A stretch of 64,000 nucleotides of DNA from Serripes groenlandicus (GCA_031761405.1 JASEVX010000003.1:63844423-63908422); one strand, 5' to 3'. Shown: positions 20,570-32,425, numbered from the stretch's first letter. Notes: generated by a model not told the origin, from the sequence alone. Translations and numbers: made by a program.

Positions 20570-21400
20570 TTTTCTTTGCACGGACAGGCTTAAATTGGAA
20601 GAGCGGGGGAAAAGGGTGAATTCCTCCCAATTAAAGATAAACTGGACAAATAAAACAACATAGGTTCGAGAAAGAGATAAATCGTCTGTTTATAATGAGA
20701 CCAGCAATCCCTGTAATAAGTTATTTATCTCTCCTTTTTTTTCATAATCCAAAATAATCCAAAATGTTTTAATAACTCTTTCAGCGCCAATGGCAATATT
20801 GAGGTTTTTGCAAACATTACATATTGGTGGAACAGTTTGTAATGAGCTGTCTCGCCTAACATCTGCATTGTTTGCCTTTTAGTTATCAAAATATTCAAAA
20901 ACTCTTTATTACACGAACAATGAAGTGGCCCGTTTTTTAACATGGAAGAGTCTACTTTAGGAGATGCGGCGATTAGGGGGGTTGAAATTATCAATGAATC
21001 GTTTCTTTGAATAAAATAGTTTCTAATGATTTTACATTCTCTGTTTATGATATATTATCAGGTAAATATGTCTCTGACTGATCTGAAATGCTAATAAATT
21101 TAGCTGTCGTCCATATGTAAGAACAAATGCAGAACTATTATACAGAATGAAACAGAAATAGCAAATTAACTATTATAATAACGTTAACTATTAGAAACAT
21201 GGGTAGAAGTGAAAGCGTTTATCTACTTCAGAAGGTCTATAAATATCTGGTACATTTGCATATGCTCTTGAAACGAAACAGCGCCACAATCTGTGTACAT
21301 CAAAACTTAAACCATGTGTTCTGTATTATACATGTATTTTCACCTTTTTTTGGTCATACACCATTAAACTTGTTATTTCGTATTTTGCATCTGTGTTATC
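20570..21400. other. No gene seen
   Basis: Low-GC sequence, partly shared with B (43838-44045 and 47035-47420). The B unit carries about 2.9 kb between the two matching parts that A lacks. No exon, RNA or complete repeat was recognised. Confidence 0.5.
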
Positions 21401-21419
21401 TATTTCGTTTACCTCTTTA

Positions 21420-21545
21420 AGCCTTTTTCCCATATGCAGACGCTTTTTGATGCATCTGCAGCAGGCGAGTTTTGAAAACATTTTAGCATAAAGAGAAATT
21501 GCTCATGATGAGCATTTTCTACCTTTTCCTCCGTGCTTTGAACGT
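21420..21545. mobile_element. MITE 5' half
   Basis: 'cctttttcccatatgcagac' followed by 'gcatctgcagcaggcgagtt' and the inner hairpin 'gaaattgctcatgatgagca'. The right arm is missing. B orthologue near 47427-47550. Confidence 0.55.
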
Positions 21546-21564
21546 TTCAAAAATATATTCTTTA

Positions 21565-22615
21565 TATTTAGCTCTTCTGTGCTCAATGTAAGCTATTGTG
21601 ATCACATTTTGTCTGTCGTAAACAATTGCCTTGTTAACACTATACAGGGAACATTTAACATCCAATCTTAAAGAAAGTTTATCAGAACATACATCTCCTT
21701 CAAATCTTGGCCAAGTTCGAAAATGTGTCATGCGAGGTCAAAAACTGTGTCACAAGGTCAAATTGAAGCAAACTCTGGAAGCCTTATTTTTAGCTCACCT
21801 GTGCACAAAGTGCTCAATGTGACCTATTGTGATCACATTTTGTCCGTCGTGCTTTGTCAACAATTGCCTTGTTAATACTCTACAGGCTACATTTCGCATA
21901 CGATCTTCATGAAAGTTTATCAGAACAGTCTTGTTAACACTATGCATTTTTAACTGGCACATGTTGAAACTTAATCAGATTGTTTGTCTTGACGATTCAC
22001 ATGTAGGCCAAGACCGAAAATGGTCAAGTCTGGAGGCCGCATTTTTAAATTGATCATATTGAAACTTTATCATATTGGATAAAACTCAAGTTCATTAGGT
22101 CAAATTGAAGGAAACTCTTGTTAACACTGGAGGCTACATTTTTAACTTGAAAACATTGAAACTTTATCAGAATGTTTGTCTTGATGATATGTAGGCTGAA
22201 TATGGGTTATGTCGGGTCTAAAAGTAAGTCACTAGACCAAATTGAGGGAAAAATCTTTTCAACACTCTGGAGACTGCATTTTTAGCTCGATTTTCAAAGT
22301 CATTTTTCGCCTTAAAATTTTGGTTAAGTTTTTCGTACCACCCCGTTTTTTTCAAAACCATTAGTGATTTAGCTTATATACTTACAATACTTATTTATCA
22401 TCATTATAAGTTATATGATAAAGAACTTGGTTATGTTTTCTCTATCACCCAAAAAAGTTTTGTTTTATTGGCAAGCACAAAAAAGTCAAGCGCGCTGTCC
22501 TCCGACAGCTCTTGTTTATATCAGCTGTTTGAGAGTTAGTCATGTGTTTTGCATTAGAAAATCTCATTGCATAACTCAGGTGAGCGATCTAGGACCATCA
22601 TGGCCCTATTTATAC
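21565..22615 (+). repeat. AGCTCACCTG-family repeats, with a nested A-only insertion
   Basis: Starts of the family are visible at 21567 and 21788 ('tttttagctcacctgtgcac') and the shared end at about 22575 ('ctcaggtgagcgatctagga'). Sub-units contain 'ttcatgaaagtttatcagaa' and 'ggtcactag'. At 22283-22517 a ~235-bp segment ending 'gcgctgtcctccgacagctc' is inserted; unit B (47571-48731) lacks it. Confidence 0.65.
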
Positions 22616-22751
22616 TTAAAGCTGGTTGAAATGTTGTCAGAATAATCGTCTTGATGATAACTAGTCCTAGTTCGAATTGTGATCAAGGTTCGATTCCCGA
22701 TCCAGGTATTTTTTTTTTATGTGTGTGTTTTTTGATATTATAAAACTTTTT

Positions 22752-24155
22752 TATAATTATCTATTTTAGCTCAACTTTTCGAAGAATATGGAGAACTATT
22801 ACACTCACTTGTGCGTCGGCGTTGCAACTTTGGTTAAAGTTTTGCAAGCAAAGGTTTTTTTTCACAAACCACAGATATTGTTGCTTTTAAACTTTACACA
22901 CTTATTGGACATCATCAAATGACCTTGCAGGACAAGTCCAAAATTCTACATCAGATTTTGACACAATTATGCCCCTTTTTTGACTAAGAATTTTGGATAA
23001 AGTTTTGCATGCAAGGCGTTTTCTCACAAACCGATAATGCTATTACTTTAATACTTCACACACTTATTGGACATCATCAAATGACCTTGCAGGACAAGTC
23101 CCAAAACTATACATCAGATTTTGACAGAATTTTGCCCCTTTTTGTTTAAATTTTGCATGCAAGGCTTTTTCTCACAAACACAGATGCTGTTGCTGTAAAA
23201 CTTCTCACACGTATTTCACATCATTCCGATGACCTTGCAGGACAAGTTCCAAAACTCTAAATCAGATTTTGACACAATTATGCCCCTTTTTGGACTTAGA
23301 AAGTTTTGCTAAAGTTTTGCATGCAAGGCTTTTTCTCACAAACCACTAATGCTATTGCTTTCACACTTCACATACTTATCATCATCAAATGACCTTGCAG
23401 CTCAAGTCCCAACAAACTATATCAGATCTTGACACAATTATGCCCCTTTTTGGAGTTATAAACTTTGGTTAAAGATTTGCATGCAAGGCTTTTTCTCACA
23501 AACCACAGCTGCTATTGCTTTGAAACTTCACAGACTTATTGGAATTATGGCCCGTTTTGGTTAAAGCTTTACATGCAAGATACTATCATGGACATATCTC
23601 AGTAACCACCAATGATCTTGACTTGAAACTTCATTCATGTCTTCAGGGGTGTCAGAAAATCAAGCCAACTCTTAAGTGAAGTTAGAACAAATTATGGCCC
23701 TTGTTTGACAGAAAAGTTGGTTAAAGTTTTGCATGCAGTGCTTTTTCTCACAACCCACAGATGCTATTGCTTTGAAACTTCACACACTTACTGGACATCA
23801 TCAATTGACCTTGCTGGACAAGTTCCAAAACTCTATATCAGATTTCGACACAATTATGCCCCTTTTTGGATTTGGTTAACGTTTTGCATGCAATATACTA
23901 TCATGGACATATCTCAGTAACCACTAATGATATTGATTTGAAACTTCATTCATGTCTTTAGGGGTGTCAGACAGTCAAATTAGATAACTATTGTATGAAT
24001 TCAGTACAAATTAATGCCCTTGTTTGACTTTGACAATTTGGTTAAAGTTTGGCATGCAAGGTACTATTATGCACATATCTCATTAACCTCTGTTTACTAT
24101 ATAATCAAATGGCAAATAGTCGAGCATGCTGTCTTATTGACAGCTCTTGTTGTCT
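22752..24155 (+). repeat. Large interspersed repeat with internal ~190-bp subunits
   Basis: Begins 'ttttagctcaacttttcgaa' and ends 'gctgtcttattgacagctct' then 'tgtt'. Six to seven subunits share 'ttttgcatgcaaggcttttt', 'ctcacaaaccacagatgcta', 'gaccttgcaggacaagtccc' and 'gacacaattatgcccctttt'. The orthologue in B is 48838-50152. No protein-coding capacity. Confidence 0.7.
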
Positions 24156-24289
24156 TATGAAATCGTCATATCAGTTGTGGACATGTCCTTAGACATGGAT
24201 GCATCCAACTCCTTCAAAATGTTGGGATTTAAAATAACTTAAGCAGTACATTTAAAAACTTTCACCTATGCTCTGTGAAACACTCTAAG

Positions 24290-24360
24290 AAATTGATTAA
24301 TTCGTTTCTATAATGTTTTACGTCGCTTTTAACAATATTGCAGTTATATCACGCTGAAGC
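24290..24360 (-). mobile_element. SINE tail fragment, minus strand
   Basis: 'ataatgttttacgtcgcttt' with 'taacaatattgcagttatat' is the reverse of the shared SINE 3' end (TTGTTAAAAGCGACGTAAAAC). Only the tail is left. Confidence 0.5.
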
Positions 24361-24929
24361 AAATGTAGATTACATAGGATTTTTATATCATAATTGGACT
24401 CTCAATATATTTGTTATTGTTAGGCAGAGACCTTCATGTGATTTTGATATGACATGTATATGTGTTAATTGCATAAACAAATAACGGCTAAAATACATGG
24501 TAAACCAGGAGGTGGGCTAAGCAGAAACTACCCAGATAGCAGATGCATATGTGTGGGATCGGTAAATCCATGTCTAAATGTAATCTGCAGTTAGCACCTT
24601 GCTGTGAGCACTTTCATTGCTTTGATTGTCTATAGCTTGCTGAAACCTTGTCAGAATATTTGTCTTGATGATATCCAGGTTAGATCGAATATGGGTCATG
24701 TCAGGTTAAAACTAGGTCAGTGTGCAAAATTAAAGGAAAATCTTGTTAATAGACTGGAAGCTGTAATTTTTAATTTGAGCATGTTAAAACTGTGTCAGAA
24801 TATGTATTTTGGTATAATCTAGGCTAGGTTTGAACATGGTTCTAGTTCGGTCAAAAACTAGGTCACCTGACCACAACATGAGTACATGGCCTTCTTGTTT
24901 AATAAATGTTTCCGAAGTCATGATGGTTG

Positions 24930-25012
24930 ATTGATTTATTGACGATTGTGATTTTACGCCGTTTTCAGTTATTTGTTCAGTTATATAACGGTAGCCAGTT
25001 CATCTACTCTTT
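24930..25012 (-). mobile_element. SINE tail fragment, minus strand
   Basis: 'gattgatttattgacgattg' followed by 'tgattttacgccgttttcag' and 'agccagttcatctactc' is the reverse complement of the SINE body end (GAACTGGCT, AAAACGGCGTAAAA, CAATCAATC). Confidence 0.55.
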
Positions 25013-25157
25013 TCTTGGAAATCATACTGACAAACGTATGGAAAATCTCTATAAATGAAAGTACTCTTATTGAAAAGAGTTTAATACCGTGACATTGTGG
25101 CAAAAGAAGAAAGTGCTTGTTCTAAATCAAGATTTGTTTGACGTTCCAGATTTGCTC

Positions 25158-25290
25158 TTAACCCTTCCCACTTGTAGAAGCTTTCTTACACCCTGCAGCA
25201 GACGACTTTTGAAAACTTTGGGTCCAAAGGAGAAATTCCTTAAAACGAACAATTTCTCCTTTTGCCACAATGTTTCACTTTTTAGATCAT
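25158..25290. mobile_element. MITE 5' half
   Basis: 'ttaacccttcccacttgtag', 'cctgcagcagacgacttttg', inner hairpin 'gagaaattccttaaaacgaa' / 'caatttctccttttgcca'. The right arm is replaced by an AGCTCACCTG-family fragment. Confidence 0.55.
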
Positions 25291-25980
25291 CAAGGGGTCG
25301 AAGCTTGTTTTCCTTATATGTGCATTGTTAAAACTTTAAAAATCTTCTTGTCCAAAAGTACTGGCCCGATTTGAAAATTATTTTGCACAAATGTACATTG
25401 GGGCACCCTTTACTAAGATTGTTCAAATATTTCCGATCCGTTGAAAAAACATGGCCGCCAGGGGGCGGAGCCTGTTTTCCTTATATGTGTATTGTTAAAA
25501 CATAAAACATCTTCTCGTCCAAAAGAATTAGCCCGATTTGAAAATAATTTTTTCATAAATATTCTTTGGGGCATAAGATTGTTCAAATATGTCTGATCTG
25601 TTGAAAAACATGGCCGCCAGGGTTGCTGCAGCATCAGAAATTAGCTACAAATGACAACTCCTACCATTCTACTTGACCAATTTCAACGTTACTTCACAGG
25701 AATGTTCCTTTGATGGTCCTCTTTCAAAATTGTTCAAATACTTGCATTCTGTGTAGAACCTTTGTTGCTGCAGCATCAGAAATTGAGAAAGCTCTTGTTA
25801 GATTTCAAGATAAAAATGGCTTTTACTGATAAACTATTTCTTTAACTGAGTGTCCACTCCTTGCAGTTTCATTTGAAGTCCTGATCAAATTTTCACAGAT
25901 ATTTGCAGTTAAATATTTGCTTCTAATTAACTATCATTCAGGTGATCGATTTAGGGCCATCTTGGCCCTCTTGTTTTTAG
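25290..25980 (+). repeat. AGCTCACCTG-family 3' fragment
   Basis: 'aacatggccgccagggggcg' and 'ggtgatcgatttagggccat' with 'cttggccctcttgttttt' show the same family as 5119-6562 and 46031-46800; the 5' end is missing. Confidence 0.6.
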
Positions 25981-26457
25981 TAATTATACTTTTATTTATA
26001 CCTGCATGTTTTCAAAGTAGTCTGCAGCAGATTTGTTGTATTTGGGAAAGGGTATATGTAGTTTGAAAGACATCAATGCAATGTGATGCATTTACCGCAA
26101 TATCGAGATGCATAGAAACAGAATTCCATGTAGCACTGGAATTAAACAAAAAGTTAAGTGTTAAACGTATATATGAGCGCATGTTCTAGTATGACTTTGG
26201 TACATTGTTCAAAACGCGGTAGTTTTGAATGCACCACCGTTCGATGCATTTCTACTTGACAGTTGAAGTTCTAAATGAGAGGTTTTAAAAGTACTGTTAC
26301 CAGTTTAAACGTACGGTCAAAAAAAATATTGGATTGGGTTAAACCTTCTCACATGCAACAAATCTGCAACAGACGACAGGTCAGTCAATCTTATGAACAC
26401 TATACATGTTAGGTAAATATGAAAACAAATTCAAAAATCGAAATTTTAGTCACTTAC

Positions 26458-26535
26458 CGTTTTCTCTCTTTCTCTCCCCCCGGCCACACAAACACACTCA
26501 CGATCCACCTCGGGGGCCGGCAAATGTTTATACAG
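26458..26535 (-). promoter_or_regulatory. Candidate minus-strand promoter and non-coding first exon (unit A)
   Basis: On the minus strand a TATAAAC box (26526-26533 on +) is followed by a GC-rich stretch and, 75 bases on, by ACG|GTAAGTG, a consensus donor. Read this way it is a TATA promoter with a ~45-base untranslated first exon. The unit-B equivalent (52192-52268) differs in this core at only one position, although surrounding sequence differs more. No ATG or downstream exon was found, so this is a hypothesis. Confidence 0.3.
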
Positions 26536-26588
26536 TTTACGTGTATATAGTGAATACAGACTGACACACACATATATATACTTCTATT

Positions 26589-26851
26589 CGATTTTGAGAA
26601 TTTGGTATAAATTCATAACGTTTTGTTACATTCCTTTCTAATTGTGATCATTCATTTATCAAATATAATTCTTCAAAATTTCAAACAGGTTTCGGTGTCA
26701 AGCAATTGGAAAACCTTGTTTTAAGGTTTGTGCTATTTTTGACTTTTTACATATAAAGTATATATCATTTAATAGTACTTAAAGGCAATATACTGAAATA
26801 GTGCTTAAGTAAATAAGCAGTCGAGCGCGCTGTCCTCCGGCAGCTCTTGTT
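26589..26851. other. Junction spacer between duplicated units
   Basis: Single-copy in this window except for its right end, 'gagcgcgctgtcctccggca' plus 'gctcttgtt', which equals the 3' terminus of the repeats ending at 22517 and 24155. Unit B starts directly after it, so the breakpoint coincides with a repeat end. Confidence 0.65.
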
Positions 26852-27315
26852 ATTCATTACCAAGCTCCCCTTTGGCGAGCTATGTTGTAAAAGCTATTAT
26901 CACTTGGCCTGAAGTTATTGTTGTTTCATTGTCTGCGTCCGTGGCATCAGTAACGGTTTGATTCATTACCAAGCTCCTTATGGCGAGCTATGTTGTAAAA
27001 GCTATTACCACTTGGCTTGATGTTATTTGTTGTTTCATTGCCGGGTCTCTGGCAACAGTAACGTTTTTATTCATTACCAAGCTCCCTTGTGGCGAGCTAT
27101 GTTGTGAAAGCTACTACCACTTGGCCTGATGCTACTTTTGCTTCATTGTCCGGGTTCCTGGCAACAGTAACGTTTTGATTCATTACCAAGCTCCCTTATG
27201 GCTAGCTATGCTGTGAAAGCTATTACTACTTGGCCTGATGTTAGTGTTGTTTCATTGCCCGGGTCAATGTCAACAGTAACGTTTTGATTCATTACCAAGC
27301 TCCCTTATGGAAAGG
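26852..27315 (+). repeat. 109-bp tandem repeat at left edge of unit B
   Basis: Four to five copies of 'gattcattaccaagctccc' with 'gcgagctatgttgtgaaagc', matching 1130-1620 in order and orientation. Confidence 0.8.
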
Positions 27316-28347
27316 GTTCACATGAAGTTAGTTTTGGACATTATCTGGATATTTGCATTATTTTTACCTCACCTTTTAAGCTCAAGGTAAAATTACCCTG
27401 TGACTGTTGGTATGTGTTGTGTGTCAAGAACAATTTCTCAAAATGACATCTCTTAAGCCAAAGGGCAAATTTCCACCAAACTTCACAGGAAATGTTTGGT
27501 GGTCCTCTTTAAAAACTATTCAAATTATTAAATTCTATATACAGAAGTTGACACTTGCACACATTTCGTCTTATACTGTCCAACATTTGAATGTGCCATT
27601 TAATGGCTAACTGCTCAGTAAACACACAAGAAAAGTTACACATTTTGAGTAACATTGTGACTTTTGCACATTGTGACATTTACCCCACCTATGCATTTGA
27701 CAGAATGGTGGACACATGCAGTGACAATGTTCAAATTATGTATGACGTAGCTTTGACCATCAGATGGCCATCTTTGTTACTAAAGAGTTGTGCCTATGTC
27801 ATAAACTGATTCTGAAAGTGCCTTGAGACTTTTAAGTTGTGACCCCCAAAAAACACCTTTTGAAATTGGGCCACCAACAGGCATACACTTTTTCATCTAC
27901 CACACAGTGCCACAATCAATCCCACTAGTGCTCTTCTCTCATTGGTGTGCCATATTGTGTGCAAGTGTTAATCCAACTTAAGGCTGCCAGACACCATTAG
28001 AAAATAGTAAAATGATAAAAACTTTTCAAAGTCTTCTCCCCTGAATCTGCTGGTCCGACATGCATTTTCCAAAGCTATCAATTTGCAAAAGGTGTTCAAG
28101 CTATGTTGATTACTTGAACAAACATGGCCGCATGGCTGCACCAAAACAAAGGTTAAATGACAACACTTTAAAATTCTGCTTAAAAAAACAAACGAAAAAT
28201 CAGATGTATAATTTAAGAACGGTAATTTCTCTCATTGTGTTTATTTATTCATTTGATGTTGAGCTGTCAAATGTGTCTGTATGAGTCAAAGGGTAGAGAA
28301 CTTTTATAGCCTGTTAACCTAATTTTTTGTTTTATTTAACCCAAAAG

Positions 28348-28550
28348 GTTGCTAGTGACTGTTCCACTGTGTTTGTAGATGTGACAGAGAGTCGAGGTTC
28401 TCATAACGTGTCCATTATTGCTAAACATGGACATATAACAGCTTTTATGGATATCACAGTTTAGGTCCCTTAGGACAGGCTTAATATCCATCTCTACGAC
28501 AGTAAACTTAGTCCTGTAAGGAACTGGAAAGTACAGAGTCAAATGAAGAG
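28348..28550 (+). pseudogene. TMEM132: TMEM132 pseudo-exon B1 with two stops
   Basis: 203 bp, same length and phase as exon A1, acceptor 'cccaaaag', donor 'gtacaa'. Translation runs VASDCSTVFVDVTESRG and on to AFMDITV, then TAG at 28462-28464 (TGG Trp in A) and again TAG at 28471-28473 (GAG Glu in A). Confidence 0.9.
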
Positions 28551-28609
28551 GTACAATACCATACCAGAGCTCTAGGGGGCGTTTCCCATGTTATATAATT
28601 CTCATTTGC

Positions 28610-28692
28610 CCTCCAAAACCTAAGTTGTGGGTACTCTACAGAATCGTTTCAGTGAGACAATTATTATGTGTACCCACACCATAGGTTTTGAT
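28610..28692. repeat. Short palindromic repeat (hairpin), third copy
   Basis: Equivalent of 2728-2802, with more mismatches in the stem ('attattatgtgtacccacac' side). It shows decay of the foldback after duplication. Confidence 0.6.
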
Positions 28693-29572
28693 GAGTGCTT
28701 ACAAATGTATTGTAGAAGCAAGACCTGTTCAACCCCTTCTATCTAGTCCCCTACTTGTCTCTAATCCATCAATCTGCAATATATCATTTATTAATGATGC
28801 AGATATAATGAGATAAAGTCCTGGCTCAGCAAACTATCTCTAAGATGTTAACAAAAGTCGGGTTTCGTTAAAAATGGCCACCGTCTGAGGTCAAGGTTTC
28901 GTGAACAAGGGACAACTGTTGAGTTAATTTTTCGTTAACATGGGATAATTGTCAGGGCCAACGTTTCATTAACATTCTACCATTGGGCTAAAATGTATGG
29001 AGATAGCCAGTGGCCTGGGAAGAACGTTGTGTGGGGGTAATTGTCCGAAAAAGCCATAACTATCTAATAATGTAATTGAAAGACTTTTGAAAGTTTCGTT
29101 TAAGTCAATAACTTTTTTAATTGTTAGTTACTTCCTTGAGGACAATTTTAATAATGATTATAATTCTGAAATAGAGTTGGAAAATATTGTTGGAAAAGAA
29201 GAAATTACTGATCATGATGAATTTTTCCTTTGCCATTAATGTTTTCGGATACCAAAAAAGTTGTATACATGGAGCTTGTAATCCACAAAACGTTATCATT
29301 CTTCTGAATCTGAGTAAAAACATATTTTTTTCGGGGGAGAAAAAAAGAAGTTTGTATGAATGAAGTGGCATAAAACATGTTTTCAAATTGTTTCCACCAA
29401 AAGCTTGAATAGACAATGTCTATTAACTCTTTCTGACATTAAAGAAATATGCGTCAGGTTACTTAAGAAATTTTATTGGATACATTGTAGGAAAATGCGT
29501 AATTTCTCATAATAAACAATTTCTCATTTTGTCTCATAAATTTCATAATATGCATTTTAAAGTGAGAAAGGT

Positions 29573-29794
29573 TTAACCCTTCCCACATACAACATATATG
29601 CAGCACACGACTTTGAAAAACGTCTGGGCAAATAATATGTGTAAGGAAAGGGAAATTATTGAAAAAAGTTGAATACATAATAGCAAAAGGATAAATTTGC
29701 TCATAATGAGCATTTTCTTCTTTTGCCACAATGTATTCAAAAGTCGTCTGATGCAGATGCATCAACATGTGTCTGCAAGGTGGGAAATGGTTAA
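29573..29794. mobile_element. MITE, complete, TTAA-flanked, next to exon B2
   Basis: 222 bp from 'ttaacccttcccacatacaa' to 'gtgggaaatggttaa'. The inner hairpin 'aatttgctcataatgagcat' and 'ttgccacaatgtattcaaaa' are present. It is the full-length orthologue of 3610-3773 and ends 22 bases before the acceptor of exon B2. Confidence 0.8.
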
Positions 29795-29816
29795 GTAAGT
29801 ACCTGGTTAATTTCAG

Positions 29817-30088
29817 GAGTAGAAGGTATATTAACCCATACTTAGAGAAAAAAAAATCCATGCTGAATGGAAGAAACTATGAGCTGCGTCGTCAACAGTG
29901 TGTTGTGGATGTTTTCACACGGTTCTCTATCCAAACCCCAAAACAGACAGATTTCCTTCATGGGTCCTGCAGCTTACTTACAGGTCACAGACCTGGTTAA
30001 ACATAGACTAAGGATTTCAGATCCAGGGGTAGCCACACTCAATGGAAACATGATCAAAGGGAGAGAACAAGGGAGAACCGAAATTCAA
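29817..30088 (+). pseudogene. TMEM132: TMEM132 pseudo-exon B2 with +1 frameshift
   Basis: 272 bp, one more than A2. An extra C turns 'gatttcttcatggg' into 'gatttccttcatggg' near 29954, shifting the frame. Upstream of it the translation is RRYINPYLEK to FTRFSIQTPKQTDF. Splice sites are kept. Confidence 0.88.
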
Positions 30089-30414
30089 GTGAGTATTGAG
30101 AGTTACTCCCCTTGATTATGTTGTGACTGTACATTTACATTATGTTCATGGTTTTTTCTTCTGGTGAATCATCTTTTCCTTATCCAAATACAACACATCT
30201 GAAATTGATGATTTTCAAAAGGCTAAATTAATGGAGAATCTCTAAATAAATGAGCAAAGTTGACAACATTGAGGCATTAATAGAATTTCTTAATTGTTGC
30301 CAAAATGTTTTCATAAGTTGATTGCTGCATATGCATCAAAATAAATTTATGTGCATAATTTGATAACAGAGCTCCAGATAAGGAGCGTTTAGCATGTTCT
30401 AAACTCCTTAGTTA

Positions 30415-30495
30415 ACCCTCTAACCCTATGTTGTGGATACTCAAAAGAATCGTTTAAGTGAGACGACTCTTTTTAGTACCCACAATATAGTGTTT
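30415..30495. repeat. Short palindromic repeat (hairpin), fourth copy
   Basis: Equivalent of 7158-7232; stem 'ccctatgttgtggatactca' / 'gtacccacaatatagtgttt'. Confidence 0.6.
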
Positions 30496-30626
30496 GCAAA
30501 TGCTCATGGTACACGTTAAAGGATTATTGGATATCTGTGTTCCATTGTTCCTTTGTTTATATAGAGTTAAAAACATTGTGAAAACAAGGAGAAACCGCTG
30601 TTCAGAAATTTCGCCTTTCCGTATAC

Positions 30627-30932
30627 AGCCGAACCCCGGTAGCTCGGTCGGAAGCGGCGCAGGCTGTCAATCTAAGGGTTGTGAGTTCGAATCCCAGCTC
30701 GGCCAACATTTTTTCCGACGTTTGACAAATGTCACTGAGACATACGTCATTCGCCATTCACCAATGGGCTAACAGTCTATGTGGAAAAGCAGCCAGTTGA
30801 TTGGAAAGTATGTTGTGTTAGGTACTGGTATGGGAAAGCCAGGAAACGCATGAGTAGGTGAACTGGCTGCTGTGATATGACTGAAACATTGTTGAAAACG
30901 GCATTAAACCTAAATCAATCAAACAATTCCCC
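30627..30932 (+). mobile_element. tRNA-derived SINE (unit B copy)
   Basis: A box 'tagctcggtcggaagcgg', B box 'gagttcgaatccc', tail 'ttgttgaaaacggcattaaa' and 'caatcaaacaa'. Orthologous to 8035-8332. Confidence 0.78.
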
Positions 30933-31328
30933 ATACAGTTTTCAAATGATAACTCTTTACCTCATATAGACACATTTTGACACATTTGAAGCATATGACT
31001 TGAAAACAGAGTGACAAACGAAGAAATTACTCATTAAGAGCTATATTACCTTTTGCCACAATGTTTTCATCTCCATTCAATAAACATCATCAGAGATTTT
31101 CCATATTTTTGCCTGGATGACTTCAAAGTTCTCTGCTTTGTCAATTTTGGCGTACATGGGAAAAGGTTCATTTGCTGTAAGTGTATCAATATTCATTTGT
31201 ATGAGGTAAAGTTGAAGAATTACCTAAATTATTGAGTGCAGAGGCACCAAAAGGTTGCTGGTATCAAGGACAGGTGGAGTCTGGTACTTATGATACATAA
31301 TTATAGCAAATTGTGTTTTGTCTTGCAG

Positions 31329-31513
31329 CTTCTTTCTCCTAGGAATGGTCACGTGCACGAGAAATACAAGTGTCCCATGACAAAGTGTCTATTGTACGAC
31401 TTAACATGAAGCTTGTTACAGGGATGACTATGTTTGTTGAACCGTGTATGGACATTGATGGGGCTCTGGTTGCCATAGCAATCGTTGACAGTCAGCTACG
31501 AAGCAATTACCAT
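31329..31513 (+). pseudogene. TMEM132: TMEM132 pseudo-exon B3 with 7-base deletion
   Basis: 185 bp against 192 in A3. 'ctagctg' is missing after 'ggtcacgtg', breaking the frame after LLSPRNGHV. The remainder still encodes KVSIVRLNMKLVTGMTMFVE in the shifted frame. Splice sites 'tcttgcag' and 'gtaagt' are kept. Confidence 0.88.
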
Positions 31514-32089
31514 GTAAGTACTGTAACTTTTATACAGTCCAAACTGTGCTAAAAACCTGCTTGGAATAGTTATTCCCTGTCTATAGCAACCACATTTTTA
31601 GTTTTCCAATAACTCATTTTCTGCATAAATAACCCTGCAATTAAAAACCACCTGTGGGCAAAGACCACACTGTTGTATGCCCACGGTGGTCTTAATACAT
31701 ATGTTCTAATGTATATACCTTATCTAGTGCTCTTGATATTTTGTTACAGGTCTGTCAATCTGTCAATGATCATACAGTCAAACTTGTGTTAGTAGTCATC
31801 TCTGTTGAACAGCCAATTTGTATTAAAGCAGCCATTTGAAGACTAACCAGAACATTATTTTCTTCTTTATTAGCTCGAAGAAAAGAAGTTGGGCTATTGT
31901 GATACCCCTGCCGTCATCTCCACAAAACGTTAACCTTATTTCATAACTAAATCAAAGCGCCGATGGCACTGTAGTGGCGATCGTATAGAAAATGTGCAAA
32001 GTAACAAGCAGTATCTCGGTGTAGGCCTTGCGATGTTCAATAATAGTACATTCTGGTGCGTGTAAATTTGAGAAAAGCTGCATCTTTTG

Positions 32090-32425
32090 ACTACCTACCT
32101 TGTGTCTACCTTTTGTCTTCTGGGAAACTTTGTAAGCCCTTTAGGCTTATATTTCCCCTCAATTTCGTTTCCCAGTTCTCCGGCCCCGGTTTGTGCACTA
32201 ATAGACCTGGGACAGGTCAAATCTTCTGTATTGCCACAGTTTGTCCAATCTTGTCTTAAATGTTTAGGAAAAACTTCTGTCACTATAATAATATCTGGCT
32301 TAATGACTTGGATTAAAATCTCTAACTCTTATTTAGCAAATAGTCTGCATTTGTATAATACAATTTCAATTTATGGAATTTATGGAACTGATGGCTTTCC
32401 TCAGCGTTTAACTGAAAAGACACTA
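32090..32425 (-). pseudogene. LINE ORF2 endonuclease start, broken
   Basis: The minus strand encodes LKLYYTNADYLLNKR, then in another frame VIKPDIIIVTEVFPKHLRQD. 'TNADSLLNK' and 'KPDIIxITE' are the first two motifs of APE-type endonucleases of CR1-like non-LTR retrotransposons, the Glu of the second being catalytic in the family. A frameshift and an early stop separate the two, and the rest of the endonuclease and the reverse transcriptase are absent, so it cannot be active. Confidence 0.7.

Larger units (their letters stand above)
1130..26588 (+). repeat. Segmental tandem duplication, unit A
   Basis: Collinear landmarks pair this segment with 26852-52324. They include the 109-bp array, five TMEM132 exons, SINEs, MITEs, a 60-bp minisatellite, and a GC-rich block followed by a 'tatatatacttctatt' end. 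Many landmarks differ by only a few percent, but the units differ by several kilobase-size insertions or deletions. A-only insertions include 4122-6890, 9222-11112 and 22283-22517. The right boundary is at about 26588, where similarity stops after 'cttctatt'. Confidence 0.9.

Noticed and set aside
22661..22715. Possible tRNA B box (GGTTCGATTCCCGATCC) near 22688 and 48799
   Set aside because: No matching A box at tRNA spacing and no SINE tail; too little to call.
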